This document shows positions 1 through 13,500 of a stretch of DNA of 64,000 nucleotides, one piece after another (positions within the stretch are counted from its first letter, which is position 1; each line of letters starts with the position of its first letter). The stretch comes from Membranipora membranacea (taxonomy: Eukaryota > Bryozoa > Gymnolaemata > Cheilostomatida > Membraniporidae), in assembly GCA_914767715.1 (NCBI GenBank), contig OU612065.1, forward strand, positions 1,610,001 through 1,674,000, read 5' to 3'. A program made the translations under genes and the position numbers. A model generated the notes under the pieces. The model ran no database searches, had not been told where the DNA came from, and saw only the letters and a program-made list of their open reading frames with translations.

Positions 1-72
1 TTTTATATTTTATGCCTATGACTGGGATTATTGTCTCTTTAGACAGTAGAAGACGACTCCAAATTTACTCAC

Positions 73-1505
73 CGGTAGGGTATATATTACCAGTACCCTC
101 ACAGTACGATCCAGCCGAACAATCAGTACATTCAGTATCATAAGCTAATCCAGTCTGTGGGTTATATGTACCGGCTGGACAACCAACAGGATCAACTCCT
201 TCCTCACAGTAATATCCTATAGAGATGAGAAAATACCCATGTACACCTGTCATATCTGTTATAACTAGTGGTGTACATAATGAATGGAAAGTATAGCACA
301 TTCACTTGCTTCTATGGTATTAACACTTTTATATGTATATTTATATCGTAATTTTAATATTTTTCTTGTTTTTTTTGCCAGGATCCCCGCTTGACAATCA
401 TTTAAAAGCCGTACATCGCTACTGAATCTGATTTTACTTATTTTACTTTATTTATAGACACCTTTCTTTCCTTCTTAACATGAGGGATGTCTTTGAATAA
501 TAAAGTAAACAATGTATTGAAGGTGATTACCTTCTTTACACGGCTCAGGTGATGTCATGTTCTCATAAGGACACATGTATCTCTCAGGACAGATGGTACA
601 ATTAGCCTCTCCTATAGAGTTCTGATATGTATTAACGGCGCAGCCCTTCTCTATGCTCGAGCCCTCAGGACAATAGTGACCAGCAGGGCACAAGTAACCG
701 ACTACACCATCTGTGGGGCTAGGTGTGAAACTTCCTCCTGAGCATACATAGCTACAACAGAGTAACGGTATATCTTATATAAGAGTGACAGAGACAACTT
801 CTCATCATTAGAGATATGCAACAGTCTCATTAGTTTTCGACTGGGAAAGACCTGGGAATGAATGAGTTGGGTCATGAGTGATAATTACCCAGGATCACAT
901 AGCGGAGCTGAGTCCCTGATTGTGTAGTGCTCAGCATCACAGAATCTGCCGGGTAGACATGGCTGACAGTCATCTAGCTCTGACATTCCTCTGAAGAGTG
1001 AGAACGTTCCGGCTGGGCACGGCTCGGGGAAGTCTGTACCGTTAGGGCAGAAGTATCCCCGAGGGCAGATAGAGTTACCGGTCCAATCAGCACTTGTGTC
1101 ATTCACCTAAATTATGTCAGAATGGAGATGTAACAGAATATGAGCTTAGAGGGCAATGTTTAAAAAAGACAACAAACCATCTTCCTCATCAACATGTTCA
1201 CTACACATTATCTGTGGTTATACAAAGAGACAATAGATGAGGAGAGCTTACCGAGTCATTTCTAGGTGTAGCAGAGAATGACCCTCCTGTACAGTAGTAT
1301 CCTCCCTCGCACTCTCCGGAGGGGTACTCAAGTCCCTCATCACCACAATACATCCCGGGTTCACAGTCTACACAATCCCACAATGCAGCAGCTCTCTCAT
1401 TAGGCATATATGTACCAGCAGGGCAGGGGTTAGAGTTCTTCAGTCCTGTACCTTCTGGACAGTAATACCCAACAGGGCACGGGTCGGGGTATGTCACCGG
1501 ATGAC
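73..1505 (-). CDS. Exons 115-118: last exons inside the window
   Basis: Exons are 1252-1505, 889-1106, 531-751 and 73-216. Exon 115 joins exon 116 in phase 0 (RNDS|VNDTSADWTG). Exon 116 ends CDPG with a phase 2 intron (GG|C) to GYVCSGGSF in exon 117. Exon 118 encodes YYCEEGVDPVGCPAGTYNPQ and ends in phase 1 at a GTGAGT donor (67-72), so at least one more exon lies left of the window. Positions 1-66 are intron. Confidence 0.85.
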
Positions 1506-4500
1506 CTGACATGAATAAGATATTCTAATAAACTACACAGTATATTATAGTATGTCCAGGAGAAAGGCAAGGTCATGAGGCAGGTTTTGGATAAGTAACA
1601 CATGATATATTATTAGATTATAGTTTATGATCATTAGTATTTTTGGTATGCGAAAGTCATGGGTTAATCTTATATTTTTGATCGTTGGCAGTGTGAGAAA
1701 CCATTATATTGAGGAAAGCTGTGAGAGTAAGGTGTAAGATAGAAAGGAGAAATTATATTGAGTTGAGTCCTAATTCATCACCATGAGAAGTTGATATAGT
1801 ATGATGAGAGTTTGAGCACACCCATAGTTATAGTTTTAGCGTTAAAATTATGAAGTGAATGCAATATTAATTCTTGTAGTAGAGAAATCATGTGGGAAAG
1901 CATTAATAGTGAGTGCTACAATAAATAATTTACCGTCAACAAGAGTTGTGTTTCCTGTAAGTTAAGTAAAATATGTTATTATGGTATCATGTTGAACATA
2001 CACTATTGGAGGTAGCAAGGAGCTATCAATAAGCAATATATTATATTATATTATATTTCTATTCAAATTTCATTAAAGTTTTGATATATTTCTTGTTATG
2101 TGTATTGTGTTCCATCAGCTATGTGATATACGTACCTTCATTAGGATCACAGAAGTATCCCTCAGGACAGAGATGACATGAGTCTTGTGTGGTCTGTAGT
2201 TGTGCGTATCCTTCCTCACACAGTTGTGGTATAACTGAGCCGTTAGTACAGTAATGTCCCATCCAGCACTCATAACCAGTAGGTGTGTAGGAGTCCTGAC
2301 CTCCAGGACAGTAATAACCTGGTGAACATTGTCCTGTCACTGAATCTAAGCCATCACCTACAAACCATACAGATAACAAGTGACATGAAAACTTTTTAAG
2401 CCAAGAGCAGTATCCAAAATAACCAATCAAATCTTACAAGAGTGGCGAACTAATAAAGTCCGTGTAATATAGCGTACCAATGGACTACAGCCACAGGCTC
2501 TATTATCTGCTGATTTATGCTGCTGATGTACTGTGACTATAATGATGTTGATGTACATTGATGTACAATGACTTACCTTGACAGTAATATCCGGCCGTAC
2601 AGTTGAGACAGTCATCGAGGTGATTATTTCCTTCTATAGGGGAGAAGGTTCCCTCAGGACAAGCGTTAGGTGTACCTGTACCGGTGGGACAGTAATGTCC
2701 AGCTGGGCAGACATACTGATCAGGTTCTGTACTCGTATGATTACAGTAATATCCTTCCACACAGTACCCTGAAGTATACATCATCATATACACCATCATA
2801 TACATCATCATATACATCAAACATATACATCAAACATATACATCAAACATATACATCAAACATATACATCAAACATATACATCAAACATACACATCAAAC
2901 ATTTACATCAAAAATATATACATCAAACATATCACAACAGACTGGTCTGATAACCTACTTGCAGGGCACGAAGTCAAAGCATATACAGGCAACACAATAC
3001 AATATCATGAATAGGAATTTAGACACTGATACAGGTTAACGTAGCCTGTCTTGACAAGCTGTCACCGAACAGAGCAGGCTGCAGTTACTGCTCCATATTA
3101 TTGTCAGAAATATATTGTGGTGGATGTGATAATTACCAGTAGGTTCGGGTAGTCCAGAGTTTGCACAGTATTCACCACCAGGACAGGGTATGGGAGCAGG
3201 TGATCCTTGTGGACAGTAGTACCCTTCAGGGCACAGACCACCAGTTGTCAGCTCAAAGCTTGAGCACACACAGTCCCATGTGGGTGTACAGGTATCATTA
3301 CTGTAGAGTGTTCTGTAAATAGTTTGACAAGAAAGGTTTTCTAACTGCTTACACATTTTTCATTATCATCATTCTGAAGTCAATAAATAGCAATGTTGCC
3401 TGAAGAAAATTACATCAAAGAGTGATAAAACACAAATAACAATCGCTTACTCATTTGATCCGGAGACATTGTACAGAGTTCCATGATCATAAGGCCTCTG
3501 CTGGAAACTTCCTCCTCGACAGAAGAATCCTTCATCACACAAACCATCGGGCACCTACAGAGAAGAATAGTTATTATTTTAGCAGAGGTTACAATGTATC
3601 AGGCTCAAGATTTCATAGTCAAAATTTAATTGGAACTCAAAGACATAAGAGAACGAAAAGAGAGAGAATTATGTTAGCTTGAATGTTATTGTCATTTAGT
3701 TCTCACCTCGTTTCCTTCACCGTGACAGTAGGAGCCTGGGGAGCATTGTATACAGCTGTCTCTCACAGTTGCGCCTGTCTGGTTATTAAATGTTCCCTTA
3801 GCACAGGGGAATTCTGTATCAAACCTGGTGTTCTGAGGGCAGTAATATCCCATAGGGCAATCCTCGGGTGTGACAGTCTCATTCACACAGAAATATCCTA
3901 CAAATTATAACAATTGTGAACTATCAACCCTGCAGCCTCTATAAATTGAAACATTATACTAAAATATATTATATTTTTACATATTATGATCACATCTCAA
4001 CCTTACAAACTTTTGTATATAGTTTAACCTACCAGCAGGGCAGTCGAGACAGGCATCAGTCTGTGGATTAGGAGCGTAGAATCCAGCCATACAAGGTATA
4101 GGGTAAGTGGTACCATTAGGACACTCGGAGCCAGGAGTACAGATACCTCCCTCACCAGTGTGTGTCACATTGACGCTCGGCTCAGATACATTACTTCCCT
4201 AAAATATAGAGGAAAATTTTGTAAGGACGAACCAACTATGTCATAACAAAGCCACATAGTGCAGATATTTGTGAATACATAATATAAAGAAGAAACAGGG
4301 GAATACATCAAGGTTTTTTGCAAGCCACATATCTACCTACCTGCACACAATAAAATCCAGGACTACATCTACCGGCAGGGGCAGACAATCCATCAGTATC
4401 ACAGTACATTCCTCCTGTACACTGAGTACATTGTGTCTCGTTGTATAAACCTTCACGATCACCAAAAGTACCTGCAAATCAGTATGTCAGGTTATTATTT

Positions 4501-7500
4501 GTTATTATTATGAGTTGCCCCATCTCTGATATGAGAAGAGATTACTATTCAATAGATTATTTAGAAAATATCAAATTAGAGCGGAAAAACGATAACGGAT
4601 AAAGTCATGCCTGTTCCGTATTACCATCAAATCACAGAACAGAAAACTTATACTATACATATGAATTTTCACTCACCAACTGGGCATGGTGGTATAGCTA
4701 GTCCAGTTGACTGTGGACAGTAAAATCCTTGTGGGCAGAGCTCGGCTATGTCACCTCTCGTACATTTATATCCATCCGGACAGTCATAACAGAGGCTAGC
4801 TCCAGTGTGATTCATGTATGTGGCATCTGGACATGGTATGGGCTGCTCACTCTGCTCGGGACAGTAGTTACCAATCGGGCAAACATCTCCTGTCACTCCA
4901 TCTGGGATCAACAGATATTATAACATATCATAAACAAAACACACTATGGCATTTATAATCAACAGTATAAGTGCCAACAACGAGTCATAGATGAGCTATC
5001 TGACAAAAAAAATCTGGCTTTTTATAAAATACAAAAAAAAGACTAGTAGTAGGGAATGAGAGAGAACCTACTATTAAAGTAAAGAGACAACATACATACC
5101 AGTTGGATTAGGTTGTGAGGAGTTTGCTGAACAGAAGAATCCCTCTAGACAAGGTCCCGTCACATTAGCTTTCCCAATATCATCACAGTAAAAGCCTGGA
5201 TCGCAGGCAATACATTCTGATTGACTTGTTTTCCCTGTAAAAATTTGAATTTTTGTTTATAGTTTTATTAATTTTACTATTGTATCCATGATAATAAAGC
5301 ATTGAATCCGAAAAAGATATTGAGGAAATTATTTATGTTATACAATGTACAAGTTGATAAAAAGTTATACATGAAGATAACATGACTTACGCAGGAAGAA
5401 TATGAAAATTTCAGAAATCATATTGAGGGAGGCGTTTAATTTGAAACATTAACATATTTAATATAGTATTATATACGTTCATGATATAATGAGGGGATGT
5501 TACGAATTTCAAAATCACAACAGTGATTAGATACTGGCAGTAGGTGGCCATGTCTATAATCATGTCCCACTACCTCGCCAATATGTGCTCATAGATATAC
5601 AATAGCAGGACGACAGGGGGTGATAACTCTTACCTGGTATAGCTGTGACAATATAGTACAGTATAACAAATTATTATGAACAAATCAATGTTACCAGTTC
5701 TGACTAACAGAGGTACACACTATCATATAAACTTCAAAACAAACTTCAATTCAGACTGAAACACTAACTTTAACACAAACTTTAACATAAACTTCAAGCA
5801 GAAGCATACACGAGCACAGAAAGTCAGACACACTTTAATATCCTATTACAGAAAGGCATCTTAGGATGCCTATAGACAAACAGATAGATTTTGAGCGTGG
5901 GTACTTTATAGTTGTGTTATGATCTCACCTGTGGTGGGTAAATATGTCCCAGCAGCACAACCTATAGGTGTTGGTGTTCCCTGTGGACAGTAGAAACCAA
6001 CTGGACAGAGATATCCCCATGTCTCATTTATCGGATTAGATCTGGAAGGAAAACAAACATTGATGTATGGCAATTGCCAAATAGTCATTGTGATGTTACA
6101 ATACCAATAGTTTTAAAGGATTACTATCAAGCAAGCTTGACGTGTCTATGGCAATGACATCACCTATTTATTGATCACAGAAAGCAATGCCTTGGCAAGT
6201 AAGTGGAAATTTGATCAAATATAGTTTTTTTAAAGCCAGTTTTCGGGACTATTAACAGGTTTTTAGAGAGGACCTTACAGCAGATATGAAAGCTCTGAGA
6301 GCATTTAATTAACATTCTTCCAAACAAAGAGTGACAAAATATTTAGCATTCTGAATCGTTTTAAATTTATATAGTTTAACTTTGACATCACTACTATCAT
6401 TGGGTATATTATTCGTAACGATATTTTATAATTCGTAATACAACATTGGCTAGTTCAGTCAAGAAATAACTATGATAGTAAGTGACTGATAATACAAACC
6501 TGGTAGCTGCGGAGTCACAATAGTGTCCAGCTGTACACTCTGCGGCTGGGGTGGTGAGCCCCGGTGTGTCACAGTACATTCCAGGATCACAGTCTGTACA
6601 TTCAGACTCTTCCGTCAGCCCTGTTTCATTACTGTATGTGCCGATTGGACAATCCAGTCCTAAAAATCAATATTATATGAAATGATAACATTTATATATA
6701 TTTGAAACTGAAACTGATTGATACATCAAAATGCTCATGACTTGTATTTTCTTAAGTGCATCCCAGAGAACATGTTTTTTGACACTCATAGTTCTCCAAA
6801 ACAGCTAGTCAATTTTTTTGATTACTGAAAGAACACGTCCTTGATGTCAATGGGATGTGAACGTTCCACACAGTATAGCTGGTATGGGTTGTGAGTGATT
6901 TTTAAGAGGTTGTAAGTTTTGGGTTGATATAAATTCTGAGTGATGTGGTATGATTGTCAGGAGAACCCAGGGTTTATCCCTCGAGATTAGAGCAGAAAAC
7001 GAACCTCAGAAAGTGTAAAATAATAAAAAGAATCTCTCACATGATAGCTATTGATATGATCAATTGGGCTATCAAAGGATGTAAGTTAAAACACTTCGGA
7101 TTTAGAGTTGTTGGAGTGAGAGATAAGAGAAGCTCTAGCTCAAATTAAAATGTTTGTTAGTGTAAAAAAAATCTAAACCATAACTTCAATCAAATTCTCT
7201 TCAACTGTGTTATCGAGAGAAGAAACTTACCCGCTGTGTACAAAATAAATAAATATGTTTAAGTCATATGCTTAAGCTAACTGATGCTTTAAAGGCACAG
7301 TTAGCCATCACTGTGTATATTTTGGCAACATAAACAGGCACTTTACTCGGATGGAGAGACTGACTCAGAATGCTTTGATTGTAAAGAAAAGCAACCTGGC
7401 AACCTTTGTTACATAATAATATGTTACAAAATTGAAGGAAATTGGAAAGCTTAAGCACAGCTTCAATAAAGGTACCATCACTTATTGCCTCCGATAGCGT

Positions 7501-10500
7501 TAGCAAATGTACTGCCCACCAAAATGGAGATATTAAAATCTGCTTGCTATGATCACTTTTGTTCACTGACCTGAGTAGGATCCGTTCACACAGTACTGTC
7601 CAGCATCACATGGTCGTCCGGTCACATAGTCATCAGGAGTGGGAGTGTTAGCTCCTAGTACACAAATAAACCCAGAGAAACAAAGTCCTGTAGGTTCAGT
7701 GAGGCCTTCTGACCCGCAGAAGTAACCTGGTGTGCAGTCTGTACAATCATCTGTAAGAGTGGAGAGTTATAAATTAGCTGGGGTGCCAATAGATTAATAA
7801 ATAATACAGCTTTGTATACATCAAATAACATGGTGGTGAAATTTCTCCAGTATCTCAAGAGAGATACAGCGGTGTCCATAGAGGCGATAGAAGAAAGCTG
7901 TGTTGTATGGGTATTTGACACTTACTGATATCATCAAGCATGGTGTTGTTACTAAATGTGCCGTTAGGACAGGCATTCTGTGTGGCATATTCTGTATTCA
8001 GTGGACAATAATATCCTTCAGGACAGGGAACAGGAACGATAACTCCTGTTATGTTATTCAATTCATAGTGATCACAGTATGAACCAGCCAAACAGTCATC
8101 ACATGAGGCCATCCCGTCATTCGGTGCATAATATCCTACAAAAAGAATAGCAGATATAACAGCCGATACAAAATAAACCTTTGACAATAAAATCAGCAAC
8201 TCTTTCAATTTTAACTGATATATAAAACTAGTATCGCAACAAATATTTATGACAAGATTCAGACACTAAATTTACAACATTTTCAGGTTATTGACTAATG
8301 TGTAGAGCTGATATTATATCTCACCTCTGTCACATATTAAAGGCTCATCAGAACCTTGTGGACAGTAGAAGCCTTGAGGACATTGGTAGTTAGATGGAGT
8401 ACGAGTGTCCTGACCTCCTGGACAATAATATCCCTCATCACAGGACCCTGACTCCTCAGTCAGTCCTGTACCTATACATGCATAGCCTGAAACAGATATA
8501 AGTGAGCTCAGTTATATCTGCCCTTCCGATAAGTAAGATATGTCATGGTCCTTTTGAATTTTATCATGTTGAATTTTCATATAGTTATTTTTATGGCGAT
8601 TTTTCTTCTTTTCAAAACAAAAATATGTCTTATTGTATGCATCATGATAAATCCTCAGATTAACATACCAAGCTCTAAGACACTTTAAGGTTAACACTTA
8701 CCAGCTGTGCAGTTGGTGCAGTCAGACTCCTGAGTGTTGCCTGAGGAGTTAGAGAATGTTCCAGCAGGACAAGGGGTGGGGGTACCTGAGCCCTGCTCAC
8801 AGTATCTACCAGGAGGGCACTCGGTATCAGCAGGGTTAGCCTCAGTATCTCCACCAGGACAGTAATAACCAGCATCACAATCAGCGGAGGGAGAGTCCAT
8901 CTCAGCGTCAGCACAGTACTGACCTGCAGTACACGACGTCGGAGCAGACGAACCGAGCGGACAGTAAAACCCGGGCTGACATCGCCCACCTGTCATATTC
9001 ATCTCCAGACAGGTGCAGATATCTATGGTGCTGTAGTTACCTAAAAGAGATCAGACAGTGGTAAATGAGACATGTTGATTGTTGCGTGTATGGTAAATAT
9101 CCAGGAACTAGCATGTACACATTATCTCTTGTGTCGATACTACATAAAGGCACCTATTTTAAATGTTGAATTCCTAGAGTATATGAAGTATTTGATTGCC
9201 ATTTTATATATACTTACCAAGCACAATGGGTTGGGCTTCAAATGCACCACCCGTACAGAACCAGCCAGCGTCACAAAGGTCTGTAGGCTCGCTGTTACCA
9301 TAGGCTTCACAGTATGAGCCCGGAGGACACATTACACATGAAGTCGAGTTCTCGGCCTGAAATAAATAATCATCATAATAATCATAAGTAAGTACACAGT
9401 ATTCGACCCTCAATTGGTCAATATTTTACAAACTTGACTGTATTTTCTCTTACCAGACTTATGTTTAAAACCTGTCAGTCTTTTGTATTAGCTGCCAACA
9501 TATTTTGACACTCTATGACATGCTGTTATTGACCCACCTGTGACATGTTGTTGTAGGTTCCCGGTGGACAACCAAATTGTGTGTCATACTCAGTACCGAC
9601 AGGGCAGTAATAGCCTACTGGACATGGGAAGTTAGTTGGGGTGGTGGTATTTCCCTCACAGTAATAGCCAGCAGGGCAGGAATCCACAGTCCATCGACCT
9701 ATAATAAGGTATAAGACATTGTCCTCTATTGTATAACAATGTTAGATATAAACTGAGGTAACATAGTAGCATAATTAGCAGTCAAGAAATTATCACAATT
9801 CATAGCCATAGCACTGAGCCTTATGTACCGAAGTGTATCATTAAAACTAATGAACATACCGGTGGAGTCGGTGTAGGTACCAGGATATGAAGGTGTAGGA
9901 GAGGATGATCCTCTAGGACAGTAACTGCCTGCTGGACAGATATCACCAGATCCTTTGTTACCTGAGCCGATCTGAGGTGTAGCTGTATCCACACCATACT
10001 CACAATAATAACCTCTCTGACAGTCAACATCAGGCTCTGATAACCCTGCTGATGTACACGCTGAACCACCTGGCATGAGAAAACAGTGTTAAGTTTATAT
10101 AGTGTGAGTTTTTTATCCCCCGCCCAAAACATATTTTCCTAACCATTGTATCGGGTAACTGTAAATTGCTGAACAGGCTGAACAGACTGAATAGCTGAAC
10201 AGAATTTCTCAGACTACTATTCGTTTGATTCTTTACATGATTGTCTAATTTAGCATGAGCCTGGACAATTCTTTATATTCTTCTCATTAAATCATTTATT
10301 TTAAGTTTGCATTCACCATGATTTCTTTCAATTTTATTCTCAGTAATTTGTTCGGCATTACACTACTAGTGAATGGATGGAAAGTAGCAGCCCCCCCCCT
10401 ATAAATGAAGCTTGTTAAGACTGGCAAGATGGAAGGTTGAGCTGGAAAATGTTTCTGGTATCCAATTTCCAGAACACCATCAGATTTTGACATATTTGGC

Positions 10501-13500
10501 ACATTGATTGCTTCATTTGCTTGCCCTAAATTGGTTATATTAGGTGCCAACAGGAACTTAGTGACTCATCAAATCATTTGGTTATGAGGAATGTGTTTGG
10601 GAAGTAATAGTCAGCCAGAGAAATGATAACAAATAATAATTTTAGTCTGAGAAATTATGTTCAGCTGTTCAGTCTGTTCAGCTTGTTCAGCAATTTACAG
10701 TTACCGAATAAAAGATAGAGAGATATTTTGTAAAGTGTTGATTGGTGATAGGAAGCGCGATAAATAGCTACACATTCGTGACAATGATGGCCAATGTTGC
10801 TGGTGGTGGGTATTGTTTAAAAAGTTTTGAGAAGTGATTATAACATAATATGTGGTGACTGGTGAGACATAATCTGATGACACTGCTTTGGTTTTGGTTA
10901 TGACATGATGCTGGTGGAGTGCACTGAGTAAAGTAACAGGGATTTTGAGTACAAATTGACGCTGGGATGACACGGCTTTGGCTTGGTTATGACATGATGC
11001 TGGTGGAAAGCACTGAGTATGACAGCATGCGGGTGGAGTGCATTGAGTAAAGTAACAGGGATTTTGAGTATAAATTGAGCCACCAGCGGGGAAAGGTGTG
11101 AGAGGTGCTGCGGCACGCAAGAGGTGCTGCGGCACGCAAGAGGTGCTGCGGCACGCAAGAGGTGCTGCGGCACGCAGGAGGTGCTGCGGCACGCAGGAGG
11201 TGCTGCGGCACGCAGATTGGAGAAAGAGAGTCTGGCAGAGTCAACCCACAGAGATATATTGAGAAGGAAGGTTCATTCAACCTTATACTGTGAACACATA
11301 TCATGTAATTATAATAACTATTTAAAACAATAAATAAACTATTTAAAATCTATACAAGCTCGGTGAAGTTTATTTAACTTGAGTTAGTTAGGAATCACGG
11401 GCATCCTGCCCCAACATTGCACATCAGTTAGAACCCTATATGAATGAAATACGGCTTCCTTATCTCAGTATTGTTTTATCACAAACCTACCTTCACACTG
11501 AGAGCACTCCGATTCCTGAGAGAGGCCGGTGACATTAGCGTAGGTTCCTGTTGGGCACTTTACTAGGTCATCCCCAGTTCCCTCTGGACAGTAATGCCCT
11601 AACATACACGGGAGAGCCTTATCTCTCTCTGTACAGTAATACCCAGCTGGGCAGATGTCACATGTAGCAGCACCTGTCAGGACAGATCAATCACAGAATG
11701 TATATTTTCCCTCATTACATTTTTCAACATTGATGGGATATTTAGGTTCATTCCACAAAAAAATGCTAGAGATAAATCTTCTTATAATTAATTATAAGTC
11801 GAAATAAAAATAGATCTTTGTCCAGCAATAGAAGATAAACTGACCTGTATAGTTAGTGTAGGTTCCGTTGACACAGGGTAGTTGTTGATAAGACCCTGTA
11901 GGACAGTAATAGCCTGCTGAGCATATATCTCCTGTAGTTCCATCAGTAGGGGCGGAGTTGTTAGCCCCGCTTATACAATAATGGCCAGCCAGACAATCAT
12001 CTGTTGTGTTAGTCATACCTGCATCCTCACAGTACTGGCCTACAATACAATACGACCAACTACACATGGTGATAAGGAGGCTGAGTATGACAGGAATGAA
12101 GAGTGTTTAGATCTTTACTTTGACTTTGAATTAATTTGATAATTTAACAAATAATGATGTGGTTGTCTGCATGTTTACTTACCAGGAGAACAGGGGGTAC
12201 AATCGTCTACACTACCCATAGTATCAGATATAAGGAATGTACCAGAGGGGCAGGCCTCAGGGGTGTGTGTACCGTTAGGGCAATAATACCCAGGTGGACA
12301 TATATCTCCATATGTCTGTGATACGGGCTCGGGCTCCTCACTACCACCAGTACAGTAATAACCTGCAAAACAAGGCAGAACAAGGCATATTATGGCAGAA
12401 CAAGGCATAACAAGGCAGATACCCAACTGTTATATAGTAATAATAGATCATGTATCATATAATGTTATGGAAGGTTCACAAAAGCATGAATATAACCCAA
12501 TAACATTGAAACCTGAACAAATGTAGTCGAGAGAATATTCACCATAAACTTTAAACACAGTAAAAATCAAATTAAGCCCACTCATAACTCGATTGTCATG
12601 AAAATCAAACTATCTGTAACACTATACCTGCGTAGCACACTCCGGACACAGCACTCATGCCTAGCTGAGAGCAGTAATATCCTGGAGTACATGGCTCACA
12701 TGATGAGCTGTTAGTCAGACCTGTTATATCATTAAATGTTCCTCTTGGACAGTTAGTACCAGCGCTGCTTCCTGAAAATATATAAACATTAAATAACATA
12801 AACATTGGTTCAGGCAGCATATGTCTTGATTCGTTAGGAAATAACCCTATCATGTCAAAGCTAACCAAAGTAGAATTTACATCAACAATGATATGAAAAC
12901 CAATCTATTTTACTTGATGAGTGTTTCTATTGATTGACGTACCAGTTGGACAGTAATGTCCGAGACCACATATATCTCCTGTGCTGCCATCAGTGGGCGT
13001 CGCTGACTCTGATGCCAGTGTACAGTAATATCCCTGTAGACATTGGTCTGTCTCTGCTGTGTTACCTGTTAATGGTCATTAAGAAGGATTGTAAAGTAAT
13101 ATCAGGGATTTCTGACTTCAGCAGAAAGAATTTATATTCTTGAGAGTGATAAGACAAACAATATAATGCTCAGACTACATGTCACTAATTTCTGATGTCA
13201 TATTTTGACGGCACACAATTCCTGACTTCCTCTATGTTTGTAAAATGGCACATGATACTGACCTTCTCCCTGACAGTAGTAACCAGGAGTACACGGCGTA
13301 CACTGAGTCTCATTCCATAGTCCTGTACTGTTACTGAAGGTACCAGCTGGACAGAGGAACTCGTTATCATTCTGAGTACCCAGTGGGCAGTATGAACCTG
13401 CCGGGCACGTCTCTGGTATATCTACACCTCTATAACTACGATATCTACCACTGAAGTTACCAGTCAGTGTCATGTTCTCTGCATCCAGATCCTCATAATC

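Noticed and set aside
2776-2935. Regularly spaced repeats resembling a CRISPR array
   Set aside because: Continuous 13-bp tandem repeat with no spacers, in a eukaryotic intron.
7264-7566. 100-codon minus-strand frame as an additional gene or exon
   Set aside because: No Cys-rich pattern, no family recognised, and exons 103 and 104 join directly in phase 1 across it.
10701-11333. Several overlapping open frames on both strands with MPQHLLRAAAPLA-type repeats
   Set aside because: They are translations of the 19-bp minisatellite and the neighbouring tandem duplication, in three frames at once.
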